64,000 nt of DNA from Sinimarinibacterium arenosum (GCF_005047655.1 NZ_SUKF01000001.1:655927-719926), one strand, 5' to 3'; positions 8,674 through 19,645 are shown, counted from the stretch's first letter. Notes: generated by a model not told the origin, from the sequence alone. Numbers and translations: made by a program.

Positions 8674-9435
8674 CTACAGCGCGTAGGTGCGCTGCAGGTA
8701 ATCGATGATCGCGGCCGACTCGTACATCTCGCTGCCGGTATTCGGATCAATCAGATAGGGCACCTGCACCCGTCCGGTGCGCTCCAGCAGTGCGCGGCGA
8801 TTGCGGCTGCCGTCCTTGGGGCCCTTGAACAGGCGGTCGCGCATCTGCGGCGGACCCATGTCGCTCCAGCGTGCCTTGCCGGTGTTGTGCAGCAGGTACG
8901 GCAGTTCCAGTTCGCAGAGTTTTTCACGTACCAGACGCGAGTACGGACTGGATTCGAAGCTGTACAGCTCCAGCGGTTGCTCCGGTGCGCGTGACGGCCG
9001 TGCGCGCATGCCGGCGTGCGGACGTGTCGCGCTCGCAGTCATGCTTCCGAGCAGGCTCAGTGAATGCGGTAGCGCGCGCTCGGCGCGGAGCTTCCCGTCG
9101 TAGGTGCGCGCCAGATATTCGGCAATGTCAGCCGATTCGTAGAGTCGCGCACCGGTATTCGGATCGTGCAGAAACGGGAACTGGGTCTTGCCACCGAGGG
9201 TTGCAACCTTGGGGCGGAAGCGCGTCCCGTTCTTGGGGCACGGATAGATCATCACGTCCAGATCCAGCTCGGTCAGCGCCGAGCGCAGCATGCGGCAATA
9301 TGGACAGCCTTCGAACTCGTACAGCGCGAGCGGCTGTTCGGGCTGCTTCCGTGCCGGCCGGAACGCATCGGTGCCGCGCCACAGTGCAGCGGTGCTGGTC
9401 AGCACGGAGCTGGCGACGTTGAGCGCATGCTGCAT
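8674..9435 (-). CDS. Tandem glutathione-S-transferase N-terminal (thioredoxin-fold) protein
   Basis: A 253-aa protein made of two GST-N/glutaredoxin-like domains. Domain 1 (about residues 34-115) carries a redox CPYC motif and ends in ADIAEYLARTYDG. Domain 2 (about 152-253) has the same layout but SPYS in place of CPYC and ends in AAIIDYLQRTYAL. Neither copy is followed by the GST C-terminal helical domain. The first domain could be a thiol-disulfide reductase and the second a non-catalytic partner domain. The start is ATG 9433-9435. No membrane segment is evident. Confidence 0.85.
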   Translation of the reverse strand: MQHALNVASSVLTSTAALWRGTDAFRPARKQPEQPLALYEFEGCPYCRMLRSALTELDLDVMIYPCPKNGTRFRPKVATLGGKTQFPFLHDPNTGARLYESADIAEYLARTYDGKLRAERALPHSLSLLGSMTASATRPHAGMRARPSRAPEQPLELYSFESSPYSRLVREKLCELELPYLLHNTGKARWSDMGPPQMRDRLFKGPKDGSRNRRALLERTGRVQVPYLIDPNTGSEMYESAAIIDYLQRTYAL

Positions 9436-9649
9436 GGACGGTCTCCGGTCGGGCAGGTGTCGAGTCGACCATTATGCACGGACCGACCGCAAGGCTGCGG
9501 CCGTTGCGGACGCCAAAGGGGCTGCGGTGAAGCCGGCTCGTGTGGGCAAAAAACCGGCCGGTTCAAACCCTTTTCGCCTGTCGGGCGTCATATCGGCGAT
9601 GATCACACCGACATGGACCAGCGGATGGGCAGACGGCAGGGGGACCGGC

Positions 9650-10219
9650 GTGCAGTCAGCTCGGGCGAATGAACATGTCGCGCAGGCAGCGCAACCGACA
9701 GATGCGGACTGGGTTCGCGCGGCAGTGGCCGGCGATGCGGCGGCGTTCGAGCAGTTGTACCGGCGCCACGTCGACCGCGTTTTTGGCTTGTGCGTGCGTT
9801 TGGTCGACGGTGATCGCGGCAAGGCCGAGCACTACACGCAGGATGTATTCGTGCGGGCCTGGGAGAAGCTTGGCAGCTTTCGTGGCGAAGCTCAGTTCAG
9901 CACCTGGCTGCATCGCCTGGCGGTGAATCTGGTGCTCGGCGAGTATCGACTGCTGCGTCGCTGGGTCAGTTTTGACGACCATCTGGCCGAGCAGGCGGGC
10001 AACGAGCCCGGTCACGATCCGCATCGATCGAGCGGAGAACGGCTCGATGTCGAACGCGCACTGGCGCGGCTGCCTAAAGGTGCACGCGCGGTGATCATGC
10101 TGCACGACGTCGAGGGCTATCGGCATGAGGAAATCGCGGCGCTGACCGGCATCGCGGTCGGTACGTCCAAGGCGCAGCTGCATCGCGCACGCAAATTGAT
10201 GAAGGAGTGGCTCGCATGA
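9650..10219 (+). CDS. ECF RNA polymerase sigma factor
   Basis: An ECF sigma factor with region 2 (FEQLYRRHVDRVFGLCVRL, FSTWLHRLAVNLVL) and region 4 (LPKGARAVIMLHDVEGYRHE, IAVGTSKAQLHRARKLMKE). I place the start at GTG 9650 (189 aa) because a GGGGGA lies just before it; ATG 9599 is the alternative. The frame is open far upstream, but that part shows no family similarity. The stop overlaps the next gene as ATGA. The layout of sigma, short membrane protein and DUF4097 protein is an envelope-stress-type operon. Confidence 0.87.
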   Translation: MQSARANEHVAQAAQPTDADWVRAAVAGDAAAFEQLYRRHVDRVFGLCVRLVDGDRGKAEHYTQDVFVRAWEKLGSFRGEAQFSTWLHRLAVNLVLGEYRLLRRWVSFDDHLAEQAGNEPGHDPHRSSGERLDVERALARLPKGARAVIMLHDVEGYRHEEIAALTGIAVGTSKAQLHRARKLMKEWLA

Positions 10220-10668
10220 GGACCCAGACGCCGCCGGACGCGCGGGCCGACGCTGACGACGATGTCATCGCGGCGCTGCAGCGGCTGGATCTGGCGCAAG
10301 CGCCGGAGCGCGATCTGTGGCTGACGATCGCGCCGCGGCTGCGACGTCGCCGGTCGCTGGGCGACTGGCTCGGCTACGCGGCCGCAGCCGGGTTTGCCGG
10401 AATCATGGCCGCCGGCATCTGGTTGCAGCGGCCTGCGACTGAGGCAGTTTCGACTGCGACGCCGGCGGTGGTCGCGCGGGTCGCCGGCGTCGTGGCGCCG
10501 CAGGAAAAAGCCCTGCTGAAGGCGAATCTGGCGATCGTCAAGGACGCGGAACGTCAGCTGCGTTACGCACTGGACAGCGATCCGGAGTCGGCGTCTCTGC
10601 AGCGCCTGCTGGCATCGGTCCGTGAACAGCGCAGCGAGCTGCACCAGCAATTGCAGCAGGCCATCTAG
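10216..10668 (+). CDS. Short membrane protein, probable anti-sigma factor
   Basis: A 150-aa protein starting at ATG 10216, with AAGGAG 8 bp upstream and a 4-bp overlap with the sigma gene. An acidic N-terminus is followed by an Arg-rich segment (LRRRRSLGDWL), one transmembrane helix at about residues 55-73, and a helical, probably coiled-coil periplasmic tail (about 95-150, rich in Gln/Glu/Leu). The role as anti-sigma is inferred from position and topology. No zinc motif is present. Confidence 0.72.
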   Translation: MRTQTPPDARADADDDVIAALQRLDLAQAPERDLWLTIAPRLRRRRSLGDWLGYAAAAGFAGIMAAGIWLQRPATEAVSTATPAVVARVAGVVAPQEKALLKANLAIVKDAERQLRYALDSDPESASLQRLLASVREQRSELHQQLQQAI

Positions 10669-10692
10669 AGCCTGCATTTCGGAGCAAAAACC

Positions 10693-11562
10693 ATGTTGAA
10701 ACTGGATTGGATCATTGCCGCAGTGATTGCCGGCACCGTACTGGCTCCGGCCTGGGCCGGCACCCCGATCAATGAAACCCGGCCGCTGCAGGCGGACGGG
10801 CGTGTCAGCGTCAACAATCTCGCCGGTGAAATTGTTGTCAGCGCCTGGGACAAGAAGGAGGTCTCGATCTCCGGCGAACTCGGCGCCGACGTCGAGAAGC
10901 TCGACATCAGCGGCGATGCCGGCAGTCTCAAGATTTATGTGCGTTATCCGCGCAACAACCGCAATCGGGTTGAGGAGACGCTGCTGAAGCTCAATGTTCC
11001 GCGCGCTGCGGCGGTCACGCTTGAAGCGGTCAGCGCCGATCTGAGGATCAATGGGATCGAGGGCGAGCTGCACGCCAGCAGCGTCAGTGGCGAAGTGCAG
11101 GCCGAGGTCGAATCCAGGGATATCTCACTGGAAACCGTCAGTGGCGACATCAACCTGCGTGCACCCTCGCAGCGCGCTGAGCTGCACACGGTCAGCGGTG
11201 ACATCAATGTCGAGGGCGGGCGTGGCAGCGTCAAGAGCGAGTCGGTGTCCGGCGACGTAAAAATTTCAGGCGGACCGTTCGAGTCGGTGTCGGCTGAAGC
11301 GGTGTCCGGTGACATCATTGTTGACTGCGCGCTGGGCGGCCGCAGTGAGCTAAGCGCCGAATCCCTCTCCGGCGACATCAACGTCCGTCTGGCGCAGACG
11401 CCGAACGCTTCGATCTCTTTGAAGACTTTCAGCGGCGAGCTGGGCGGCGAGTTCGGGCCCCAAAGCGGGGATACGCGCAAGTTCGACGCCGTGCTGGGTG
11501 ACGGCAAGGGCCAGATCGATCTGCACAGCTTCAGTGGCGACATCCGACTCGGCAAGCGCTGA
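10693..11562 (+). CDS. DUF4097-type beta-repeat exported protein
   Basis: A 289-aa protein with a signal peptide (residues 1-22, cleavage near AWAG). The rest is a right-handed beta-repeat of about 20 residues with SVSGD/TVSGDI as the recurrent turn; about nine copies can be counted. This is the DUF4097 architecture, a periplasmic or surface beta-solenoid of unknown function. It is third in an operon with a sigma factor and a membrane protein, and is the likely effector or sensor of that system. Its stop is followed by a strong bidirectional terminator. Confidence 0.85.
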   Translation: MLKLDWIIAAVIAGTVLAPAWAGTPINETRPLQADGRVSVNNLAGEIVVSAWDKKEVSISGELGADVEKLDISGDAGSLKIYVRYPRNNRNRVEETLLKLNVPRAAAVTLEAVSADLRINGIEGELHASSVSGEVQAEVESRDISLETVSGDINLRAPSQRAELHTVSGDINVEGGRGSVKSESVSGDVKISGGPFESVSAEAVSGDIIVDCALGGRSELSAESLSGDINVRLAQTPNASISLKTFSGELGGEFGPQSGDTRKFDAVLGDGKGQIDLHSFSGDIRLGKR

Positions 11563-11585
11563 ACCGCGGCCGGGCTGCGTACACA

Positions 11586-11615
11586 AAAAAGCCCGCGCTT
11601 CAGCGCGGGCTTTTT
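11586..11615. terminator. Bidirectional intrinsic terminator
   Basis: GCCCGCGC (11591-11598), loop TTCA, GCGCGGGC (11603-11610), with an A-run before and a T-run after. It serves both the DUF4097 operon and the convergent purH gene. Confidence 0.93.
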
Positions 11616-11631
11616 GCTGCGACTCGAGCCC

Positions 11632-13194
11632 TTAGTGCCGGAAGTGACGGATCCCGGTGAACACCATTGCCATGCCGGCCTCATCGGCCGCGGCAATGAC
11701 TTCGGCATCGCGCATCGAGCCGCCGGGCTGGATCACCGCAGTGATGCCGGCCGCAGCGGCGGCGTCGATGCCGTCGCGGAACGGGAAGAACGCGTCCGAG
11801 GCCATCACCGAACCCGGGACTTCGAGCTTCTCGTCGGCAGCCTTGATGCCGGCAATCTTGGCCGAATACACGCGACTCATCTGTCCGGCGCCGACTCCAA
11901 TGGTCATTTCATTGCGTGCGTAGACGATCGCGTTGGATTTGACGAACTTGGCGACGCGCCAGGCAAAGATCAGATCGCGCAGTTCGGCTTCGGTCGGTGC
12001 GCGCTTGCTGACGACCTTGAGTTCACCCGCCTGCACCACGGCAGCGTCGACATCCTGCACCAGCAGGCCGCCGGCGACGCGCTTGTAGTCAAAACTGCGC
12101 GCGCGCTGTGCCGGCCACTGGCCGCATTCGAGCAGGCGTACGTTCTGCTTGGCGGCGACGGCGTTGCGTGCGGCCGCGCTGATGCTCGGCGCAATGATGA
12201 CTTCGACGAACTGACGTTCGACGATGCGCTTGGCGGTCTCGCCGTCGAGTTCGCGGTTGAAGGCAATGATGCCGCCGAAGGCCGAGGTCGGATCGGTGAT
12301 GAAGGCTTGTTCATAGGCTTCACCGATCGTGCTGCGCACAGCGACGCCGCAGGGGTTTGCGTGCTTGACGATCACGCAGGCCGGCGCATCGAACGACTTC
12401 ACGCATTCCAGCGCGGCGTCGGCGTCGGCGATGTTGTTGTACGACAGTTCCTTGCCCTGCAACTGGTTCGCCGCCGAAATCGTGCCGGTTTCGGCGTTGC
12501 GTTCGCGGTAGAACGCGGCGTTCTGGTGCGGGTTCTCGCCGTAGCGCAGATCCTGCTGCTTGTCGAACTGCAGGCCGAACACACCAGGGAAGGCGCTGCG
12601 CGTGCCATCGTCGAGCAGGCTCGACAGATAGGCCGAGACTGCGGCGTCGTAGCGGGAGGTCAGCGCGTAGGTTTTCAGCGCGAGGCGTTCGCGTGTGGCC
12701 TGCTCGACACCGCCGGCGTCGATTTCAGCCAGCACCTGCGGATAGTCCGCCGGGTCGGTCAGCACGCTGACCCACGCATGATTCTTGGCGGCCGCGCGCA
12801 GCATCGCCGGACCGCCGATGTCGATGTTCTCGATCGCGTCTTCCCGCGTGCAGTCGGATTTGGCGACCGTGGCTTCGAACGGATACAGGTTCACCACCAA
12901 CAGATCGATCGGCGCGATGCCGTGCTCGGCCATCACGCTTTCGTCGATGTCGCGCCGGCCGAGCAGGCCGCCATGAATCTTCGGGTGCAGGGTCTTGACG
13001 CGGCCGTCCATGATCTCGGGAAAGCCGGTGTGGCGGCTGACCTCGGTGACTTCGAGGCCGCTGTCGCGCAGCAGTTTGTAGGTGCCGCCGGTGGAGAGCA
13101 GGGCGACGCCGCGCTGCGCCAGTTCTTGCGCGAATTCGACGATGCCGGCCTTGTCGGAAACAGAAAGGAGTGCGCGTCGGACCGGAGTTTTCAT
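11632..13194 (-). CDS. purH: Bifunctional AICAR transformylase / IMP cyclohydrolase
   Basis: The 520-aa PurH carries out the last two steps of IMP synthesis: formyl transfer from 10-formyl-tetrahydrofolate to AICAR, then ring closure. The N-terminal MGS-like cyclohydrolase domain (about 1-150; [16 protein letters not shown]) is followed by the transformylase domain with the conserved [12 protein letters not shown]. Length matches the E. coli enzyme (529 aa). fis lies upstream on the same strand, the usual gammaproteobacterial order. It shares a terminator with the DUF4097 gene. Confidence 0.97.
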   Translation of the reverse strand: MKTPVRRALLSVSDKAGIVEFAQELAQRGVALLSTGGTYKLLRDSGLEVTEVSRHTGFPEIMDGRVKTLHPKIHGGLLGRRDIDESVMAEHGIAPIDLLVVNLYPFEATVAKSDCTREDAIENIDIGGPAMLRAAAKNHAWVSVLTDPADYPQVLAEIDAGGVEQATRERLALKTYALTSRYDAAVSAYLSSLLDDGTRSAFPGVFGLQFDKQQDLRYGENPHQNAAFYRERNAETGTISAANQLQGKELSYNNIADADAALECVKSFDAPACVIVKHANPCGVAVRSTIGEAYEQAFITDPTSAFGGIIAFNRELDGETAKRIVERQFVEVIIAPSISAAARNAVAAKQNVRLLECGQWPAQRARSFDYKRVAGGLLVQDVDAAVVQAGELKVVSKRAPTEAELRDLIFAWRVAKFVKSNAIVYARNEMTIGVGAGQMSRVYSAKIAGIKAADEKLEVPGSVMASDAFFPFRDGIDAAAAAGITAVIQPGGSMRDAEVIAAADEAGMAMVFTGIRHFRH

Positions 13195-13275
13195 GGGCCG
13201 CAGTGTCCGTAGTCAGTCAGGAAAAGAGTAATTAATGCCGGTGCGACACCGTCGCAGGCCGGCTGCGATCACGCT

Positions 13276-13545
13276 TCAGAGCTTGAGCGTGTCGGGATCG
13301 ATCTTGTGCTGTTTGAGTTTCTTGCGCAGCGTGGCGCGGTTCAGCCCCAGCATCTCAGCGGCGCGCGACTGATTGCCGAAGCAATAGCGCAGGGTCGCCA
13401 GCAGCAAGGGGGGCTCGACCTGATCCAGGAACAGGTCGTAGAGGTTCTTCGGCGCGTGCCCGTTCAGCGTGCGGAAGAAATCATCCAGAGAATCCTGAAC
13501 CGAATGGCCCAAGGGTTTGATGTCTGAAGATCGAAGGGAGGACAT
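13276..13545 (-). CDS. fis: Fis family nucleoid protein
   Basis: An 89-aa Fis homologue starting at ATG 13543-13545 (MSSLRSSDIKPLG). The C-terminal helix-turn-helix is diagnostic: YCFGNQSRAAEMLGLNRATL followed by RKKLKQH. Fis bends DNA and adjusts rRNA, tRNA and supercoiling genes to growth rate, and also assists many site-specific recombinases. It sits between prmA and purH; the dusB gene often found next to fis is absent here. An in-frame extension to 13602 exists but lacks homology. Confidence 0.92.
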   Translation of the reverse strand: MSSLRSSDIKPLGHSVQDSLDDFFRTLNGHAPKNLYDLFLDQVEPPLLLATLRYCFGNQSRAAEMLGLNRATLRKKLKQHKIDPDTLKL

Positions 13546-13673
13546 GGGTTTCGTTCTCAAACACGCGCAAACGCTGCGGCGGCTCGGCGAAAAGGGCGGC
13601 AATCATACCCCCAAGCCGGTGCCGGAAAAAGCAGGGATTTTCCTGAGTCGTTTCCGGGCGCGAGATGTGACAC

Positions 13674-14996
13674 TCAATTGGCGTCCGTTGCCAGCATGGT
13701 TTCGATCAGCTTCGACCATGCGGGGGCGGGTTGCCAGATCGTGTGCAACTCCTGGCGAGCTGCTTCCACACTGTCGCCTAAGTTCAGGACGCGATGGAGA
13801 AAGACGAACGCGGACGCGCGCAGATTCAGGGCGCAGTGCACCAGCACTTTCTGCCCGGACAGGGTTTTCATCAGATCCAGAAACTGCTGTGCATGCTGCG
13901 GCGTCGGCGCATCGAACGGCACCGGGATCGCGTGGTAGCTGAGGCCAGCGTTCGCGCACAGTTGCGCTTCGTCGTCGAGATAATTCGGCGACGTCGGCAT
14001 CGCCAGATTGATCACCGCCGTGTAGCCGGCCTGCGCCAGCACCGGGAAGTGCAGTGGCTGCGGTTGCCCGGCCGATGCCAGCAAGGGGCCATAGCGGTGC
14101 AGCGCGATCAGCGCCGGCATGCGGCATTGCGCGCTGATCCGGGTCCAGCCTTCGCGCGAGACATCGTCATCACAGTCGAACCAGGCGTCGTAGGCGTCGC
14201 GGATTTCCTGTGCGTGCCGATCGAGCAGCCCGGCCAGTGCCAGCCGTCCGCCGGGTGTAATGCTGCTGGCCAGCAGCGGCGCCAGTTGCAGCAGTGGGCC
14301 GGCGAGAATATTGGCAACAACGATGTCGGCGGGGAACGGCACGAAGTCGGCCGGCAGCAGTGTGGTGACGCGGTCGGCGACGCCGTTGTCGGCGGCGTTG
14401 CTGCGCGTGGCGGTCAGTGCCTGCGGGTCGATGTCGACACAGACCGCGCGTTCAGCGCCAAGCAGCAGGGCGGCGATCGCCAGCACACCGGAGCCGCAGC
14501 CGTAGTCGAGCACGGTCTTGCCGCTGAGGTCCTGCGTCGCCAGCCATTCCAGGCACAGTGCAGTGGTGGGGTGGGTGCCGGTGCCGAATGCCAGGCCGGG
14601 GTCCAGGCGCAGCAGCACGGCATCGGACTGGGTGACTTCGGATGCTTTCTCGTGTGGCACCACCCACAGGCGTTCGCCGAATTTCAGTGGCGGGCAGTCC
14701 TTGAGCCAGATGCGGATCCAGTCCTGGTCCTCGATCAATTCGTCGGCAAATGCGGCGTCGGCGCCATCCGGCAGCAGTTCGCGCAGACCGGTGATCACCG
14801 GGTTGAGATCGGTGTCGTCCGTGAACAGGCCGATGGTGACCGTGCGCGACCACAGCCGGGTTTCGCCCGGCGCCGGCTCCAGTACCGGGTTGTCCTCGGC
14901 ATCGATGAAGCTGACCGCCTGGGCGCCATGCGCCAGCAGCAGTTCGTCGGCAAATTCCGGGTGTGCGGTTTGAACCCGCAGTTGTAGCCAGGCCAT
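13674..14996 (-). CDS. prmA: Ribosomal protein L11 methyltransferase fused to a phosphatase-like domain
   Basis: A 440-aa protein. Residues 1-292 are a full-length PrmA, which trimethylates ribosomal protein L11: SAM-binding DYGCGSGVLAIAA and catalytic NILAGPLLQLAP are present, and the native E. coli enzyme is 293 aa. Without a stop, residues 293-440 continue as a tyrosine-phosphatase-like domain with VHCALNLRAS (Cys388, Arg393; a CX4R spacing). An ATG falls exactly at the boundary (14118-14120) but has no ribosome-binding site, so a fusion is the simpler reading. It lies 2 bp after xseA. The start at 14994-14996 gives MAWLQLRVQ, normal for PrmA. Confidence 0.88.
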   Translation of the reverse strand: MAWLQLRVQTAHPEFADELLLAHGAQAVSFIDAEDNPVLEPAPGETRLWSRTVTIGLFTDDTDLNPVITGLRELLPDGADAAFADELIEDQDWIRIWLKDCPPLKFGERLWVVPHEKASEVTQSDAVLLRLDPGLAFGTGTHPTTALCLEWLATQDLSGKTVLDYGCGSGVLAIAALLLGAERAVCVDIDPQALTATRSNAADNGVADRVTTLLPADFVPFPADIVVANILAGPLLQLAPLLASSITPGGRLALAGLLDRHAQEIRDAYDAWFDCDDDVSREGWTRISAQCRMPALIALHRYGPLLASAGQPQPLHFPVLAQAGYTAVINLAMPTSPNYLDDEAQLCANAGLSYHAIPVPFDAPTPQHAQQFLDLMKTLSGQKVLVHCALNLRASAFVFLHRVLNLGDSVEAARQELHTIWQPAPAWSKLIETMLATDAN

Positions 14997-14998
14997 TG

Positions 14999-16393
14999 TC
15001 AGGACTCGCGGCTGATGGAAGGGGATTGATCGGGATCGGTGTGCTGCACGGTGGCATCGACGGCGCCGCGTGCCAGCAGCACGCGCAGTGCGTCGCCGCG
15101 CTGCAGGCCCGCGGTGTCGGTCAGCGCGCGGCCGTCGGCATCGAGCGCGATTGAATAGCCGCGTGCCAGTACGGCGCGCGGACTCAGGGAATCGAGCGCC
15201 GATTGCTGACGCTGCCACTGCGCCCGAGCGGTTTCGATGCGGCGGCGACCGGCCGCTAGCAGTCGATGCCGCAGCGTGGCCAGTTCGGCGCGGCGCAGTT
15301 GCAGGCGGGTTGCCGGCGCGCTGGCGTGCAGGCGCGCCTGCAACTGCTGCAGATGACGTTCGCGTTCGCGCAACAGCTTGCTGATCGCTTGCGCGCTGCG
15401 CTGTGCCGATTCATCCAGGCGTTGCGAGCGTTCCTGCAGTCGGCGTTCCGGGTGCTGATGATGCATGCGCTGCAGCAGACCGTGCAGGCGTTCGGCATCG
15501 CTGCGCAGGCGCCGCTGCAGCGCAGCCTGCGCACGGGTCTGTTGCTGCACTAGGTTGCGGTGCCAGTCGGCGATATCCGGGCTGATGCGCTCGGCCGCCC
15601 CGGTGGGCGTCGGTGCGCGCAGGTCCGCCACGTAATCGGCGATGGTGGTATCGGTTTCGTGACCGACGCCGCTGACCACCGGCACTGTGCAGGCGCGGAT
15701 TGCGCGCGCGACGGTTTCCTCGTTGAACGCCCACAGGTCTTCTAGCGAGCCCCCGCCGCGCGCCAGCAGGATCACGTCCACCGCAACCCGCCGCGGCAGT
15801 TCGGCCAGTGCGCGCACGATCGCCGGCGCCGCTTCGCTGCCCTGGACCGGCACCGGATACAGATAGACCGGGGCCAGCGGGAAGCGCCGCGCCAGCGTGC
15901 TGGTGATGTCCTGGATCGCCGCGCCAGTGGCCGAAGTGATGATTCCGATGGCGCGCGGCACGGCCGGAATCGGGCGCTTGAGTTCGGGCGCGAACAGGCC
16001 TTCGGCGGCCAGACGTTTCTTGAGCTCCTCGAAAGCGCGCAGCAGCGCACCTTCGCCGGCCGGTTCCATGTGCTCGCAGATCAGCTGCAGGTCGCCGCGG
16101 GCGGTGTAGAGACTGACCTGGGCGCGGACCAGGACCTGGTCGCCGTTGCTGGGCACTGGACGCACATGGAAATTGGTATTGCGGAACATCGCGCTGCGCA
16201 ACTGTGCATTGGCGTCCTTTAGCGTGAAATACCAATGTCCGGACGCCGGTCGCGACAGATTGGAGATCTCGCCCTGGACCCAGACCCGCGGAAGCGCGCC
16301 TTCAATCAGTGCGCGCAAGGTCTCGGCCAGTTCGGAGACCTGGTAAACGGTGCGGTTGCCGGTGGGGGCGGCTTGATCGGCAAGTCGGCTCAT
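14999..16393 (-). CDS. xseA: Exodeoxyribonuclease VII large subunit
   Basis: A 464-aa XseA, the catalytic subunit of exonuclease VII, which degrades single-stranded DNA to oligonucleotides. The N-terminal OB-fold (VWVQGEISNLSRPASGHWYF) is followed by the catalytic core (ARGGGSLEDLWAFN, GVGHETDTTIADYVADLRAPTPTGAAE) and a long coiled coil (about 270-400) that binds XseB. xseB is not in the window. It is divergent from guaB, as in many gammaproteobacteria, and is followed by prmA after 2 bp. Confidence 0.95.
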   Translation of the reverse strand: MSRLADQAAPTGNRTVYQVSELAETLRALIEGALPRVWVQGEISNLSRPASGHWYFTLKDANAQLRSAMFRNTNFHVRPVPSNGDQVLVRAQVSLYTARGDLQLICEHMEPAGEGALLRAFEELKKRLAAEGLFAPELKRPIPAVPRAIGIITSATGAAIQDITSTLARRFPLAPVYLYPVPVQGSEAAPAIVRALAELPRRVAVDVILLARGGGSLEDLWAFNEETVARAIRACTVPVVSGVGHETDTTIADYVADLRAPTPTGAAERISPDIADWHRNLVQQQTRAQAALQRRLRSDAERLHGLLQRMHHQHPERRLQERSQRLDESAQRSAQAISKLLRERERHLQQLQARLHASAPATRLQLRRAELATLRHRLLAAGRRRIETARAQWQRQQSALDSLSPRAVLARGYSIALDADGRALTDTAGLQRGDALRVLLARGAVDATVQHTDPDQSPSISRES

Positions 16394-16476
16394 GGGGGCG
16401 CACAGCTTAGTGTCTATTGGTGGTGTTTGCGCGCCAATCGGAACGGTCGGAGCGGCGCAAGCGCCCCGTCATCGCC

Positions 16477-16482
16477 TATAAT
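16477..16482 (+). promoter_or_regulatory. guaB -10 box
   Basis: A perfect TATAAT 30 bp before the guaB start. No good -35 is seen at the expected spacing; a small GGCGC/GCGCC hairpin element lies there instead, which may mark a regulated promoter. Confidence 0.6.
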
Positions 16483-16484
16483 GA

Positions 16485-17975
<1,491 letters not shown>

Positions 17976-17984
17976 TTGGCCTCC

Positions 17985-18006
17985 GCCCCGGTTCGCCGGG
18001 GCTTTT
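17985..18006 (+). terminator. Terminator-like hairpin between guaB and guaA
   Basis: GCCCCGG, loop TTCG, CCGGGGC (17985-18002) followed by TTTT. It sits in the 49-bp gap and can reduce read-through from guaB to guaA, or act as a processing barrier. Confidence 0.65.
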
Positions 18007-18024
18007 CAGTTGGGAACCACACGC

Positions 18025-19599
18025 TTGAAGAACATCCATTCCGACAAGATCCTGATCCTGGATTTCGGCAGTCAGTACACCCAGCTGATTGCGCGCCGGG
18101 TGCGAGAACTCGGGGTCTATTGCGAACTGCATCCCTGGGACATGGACGACGCCGAACTCCGCGCATTTGCGCCGAGCGGTGTGATCCTGTCCGGCGGGCC
18201 CGAATCGGTGCTCGAAGACGGTTCGCCGCGGGCGCCGCAGGCGGTGTGGGATCTGCAGGTACCGGTGCTGGGCATCTGCTACGGCATGCAGACGATGGCC
18301 GCGCAACTCGGCGGTGCGGTGGCGCCGGGCACGGTGAAGGAATTCGGTTACGCCGAGATTCGTGCGCGCGGGCACTCGAAGCTGCTGAAGGACATTGAGG
18401 ACCGCGTCAACGACGAGGGCCACGGGCTGCTCGACGTCTGGATGTCGCATGGCGATCACGTCACTGAACTGCCGGCCGGATTCAAGCTGATCGCCTCGAC
18501 CAAGGACGTGCCGATTGCCGGCATCGCCGACGAGGATCGCGGCTACTACGCGCTGCAGTTCCATCCGGAAGTCACCCATACGACTCAGGGCAAGCGCATC
18601 TATTCGCGCTTCGTTCACGACATCTGCGGCTGCGGCAATGCCTGGACCGCGGACAACATCATCGAGGATGCGATCGCACGCGTGCGCGCCCAGGTCGGTG
18701 ACCGCAAGGTGCTGCTGGGCCTGTCCGGCGGCGTCGATTCCTCGGTGGTCGCCGCGCTGCTGCATCGCGCGATCGGCGATCAGCTGACCTGCGTGTTCGT
18801 TGACCACGGCCTGCTGCGGCATCAGGAAGGCGATCAGGTCATGAAGATCTTCGCCGATCATCTCGGCGTGAAGGTCATCCGCGTCAATGCCGAAGAGCGC
18901 TTCCTGAGTGAACTGCAAGGCGAGGCAGACCCGGAGGCCAAGCGCAAGATCATCGGCCGCCTGTTCGTCGAAGTGTTCGAGCAGGAATCGAACAAGCTCG
19001 AAGGCATCGACTTCCTGGCGCAGGGCACGATCTATCCGGATGTCATCGAGTCGGCCGGCGCCAAGACCAAGAAGGCGCATGTGATCAAGAGCCATCACAA
19101 CGTCGGCGGTCTGCCCGAGCACATGAAGATGCAGCTGGTCGAGCCGCTGCGCGAACTGTTCAAGGACGAAGTGCGCGAGATCGGTGTCGAACTCGGTCTG
19201 CCGCGCGAGATGGTCTATCGTCATCCGTTCCCGGGTCCGGGTCTGGGCGTGCGCATTCTGGGCGAAGTCACCAAGGCCGCCGCCGACACACTGCGTCTGG
19301 CCGACCACATCTTCATCGAGGAGCTGCGCAAGTCCGGCTGGTACGACAAGACCAGTCAGGCCTTCGCCGTGTTCCTGCCGGTGAAGTCGGTCGGTGTGAC
19401 CGGCGACGGCCGCCGCTATGAACCGGTGATCGCGCTGCGCGCGGTGCAGACCATCGACTTCATGACCGCACAGTGGGCGCATCTTCCCTATGAGCTGCTG
19501 GACGTCTGCTCACGGCGCATCGTCAACGAAATCCCCGGCGTCTCCCGCGTCGTCTATGACGTCTCCGGCAAGCCGCCGGCGACGATCGAGTGGGAATGA
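18025..19599 (+). CDS. guaA: GMP synthase (glutamine-hydrolysing)
   Basis: A 524-aa GuaA, which converts XMP to GMP. The class I glutamine amidotransferase domain is N-terminal ([10 protein letters not shown] with the catalytic Cys, and HPE). The ATP-pyrophosphatase domain follows ([15 protein letters not shown]-loop), then the C-terminal dimerisation domain ([16 protein letters not shown]). I choose TTG 18025 ([18 protein letters not shown]) because it aligns with the E. coli start; TTG 18010 adds five residues. The last codons are the insertion site of the integrative element, so the TGA stop may be element-supplied, with the host TAA at 35057-35059. Confidence 0.96.
   Translation: MKNIHSDKILILDFGSQYTQLIARRVRELGVYCELHPWDMDDAELRAFAPSGVILSGGPESVLEDGSPRAPQAVWDLQVPVLGICYGMQTMAAQLGGAVAPGTVKEFGYAEIRARGHSKLLKDIEDRVNDEGHGLLDVWMSHGDHVTELPAGFKLIASTKDVPIAGIADEDRGYYALQFHPEVTHTTQGKRIYSRFVHDICGCGNAWTADNIIEDAIARVRAQVGDRKVLLGLSGGVDSSVVAALLHRAIGDQLTCVFVDHGLLRHQEGDQVMKIFADHLGVKVIRVNAEERFLSELQGEADPEAKRKIIGRLFVEVFEQESNKLEGIDFLAQGTIYPDVIESAGAKTKKAHVIKSHHNVGGLPEHMKMQLVEPLRELFKDEVREIGVELGLPREMVYRHPFPGPGLGVRILGEVTKAAADTLRLADHIFIEELRKSGWYDKTSQAFAVFLPVKSVGVTGDGRRYEPVIALRAVQTIDFMTAQWAHLPYELLDVCSRRIVNEIPGVSRVVYDVSGKPPATIEWE
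19588..19599 (+). other. attL core at the guaA stop
   Basis: GAGTGGGAATGA encodes the last residues (EWE) and the stop of GuaA. The same core recurs at 35048 (GAGTGGGAATAA) and, with one change, at 31756 (GAGTGGGAGTGA). Confidence 0.88.
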
Positions 19600-19645
19600 T
19601 TCCGCGTCTGGCACAGCCAGGCACCTGATGGCATGAAATGCCGCT

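Noticed and set aside
11614..13212. 532-codon plus-strand frame opposite purH
   Set aside because: Exactly antisense to purH, which has full-length family similarity; long antisense frames are common in high-GC genes.
14118..14120. Separate start for the phosphatase domain after prmA
   Set aside because: No stop codon and no ribosome-binding site at the boundary; kept as an alternative only.
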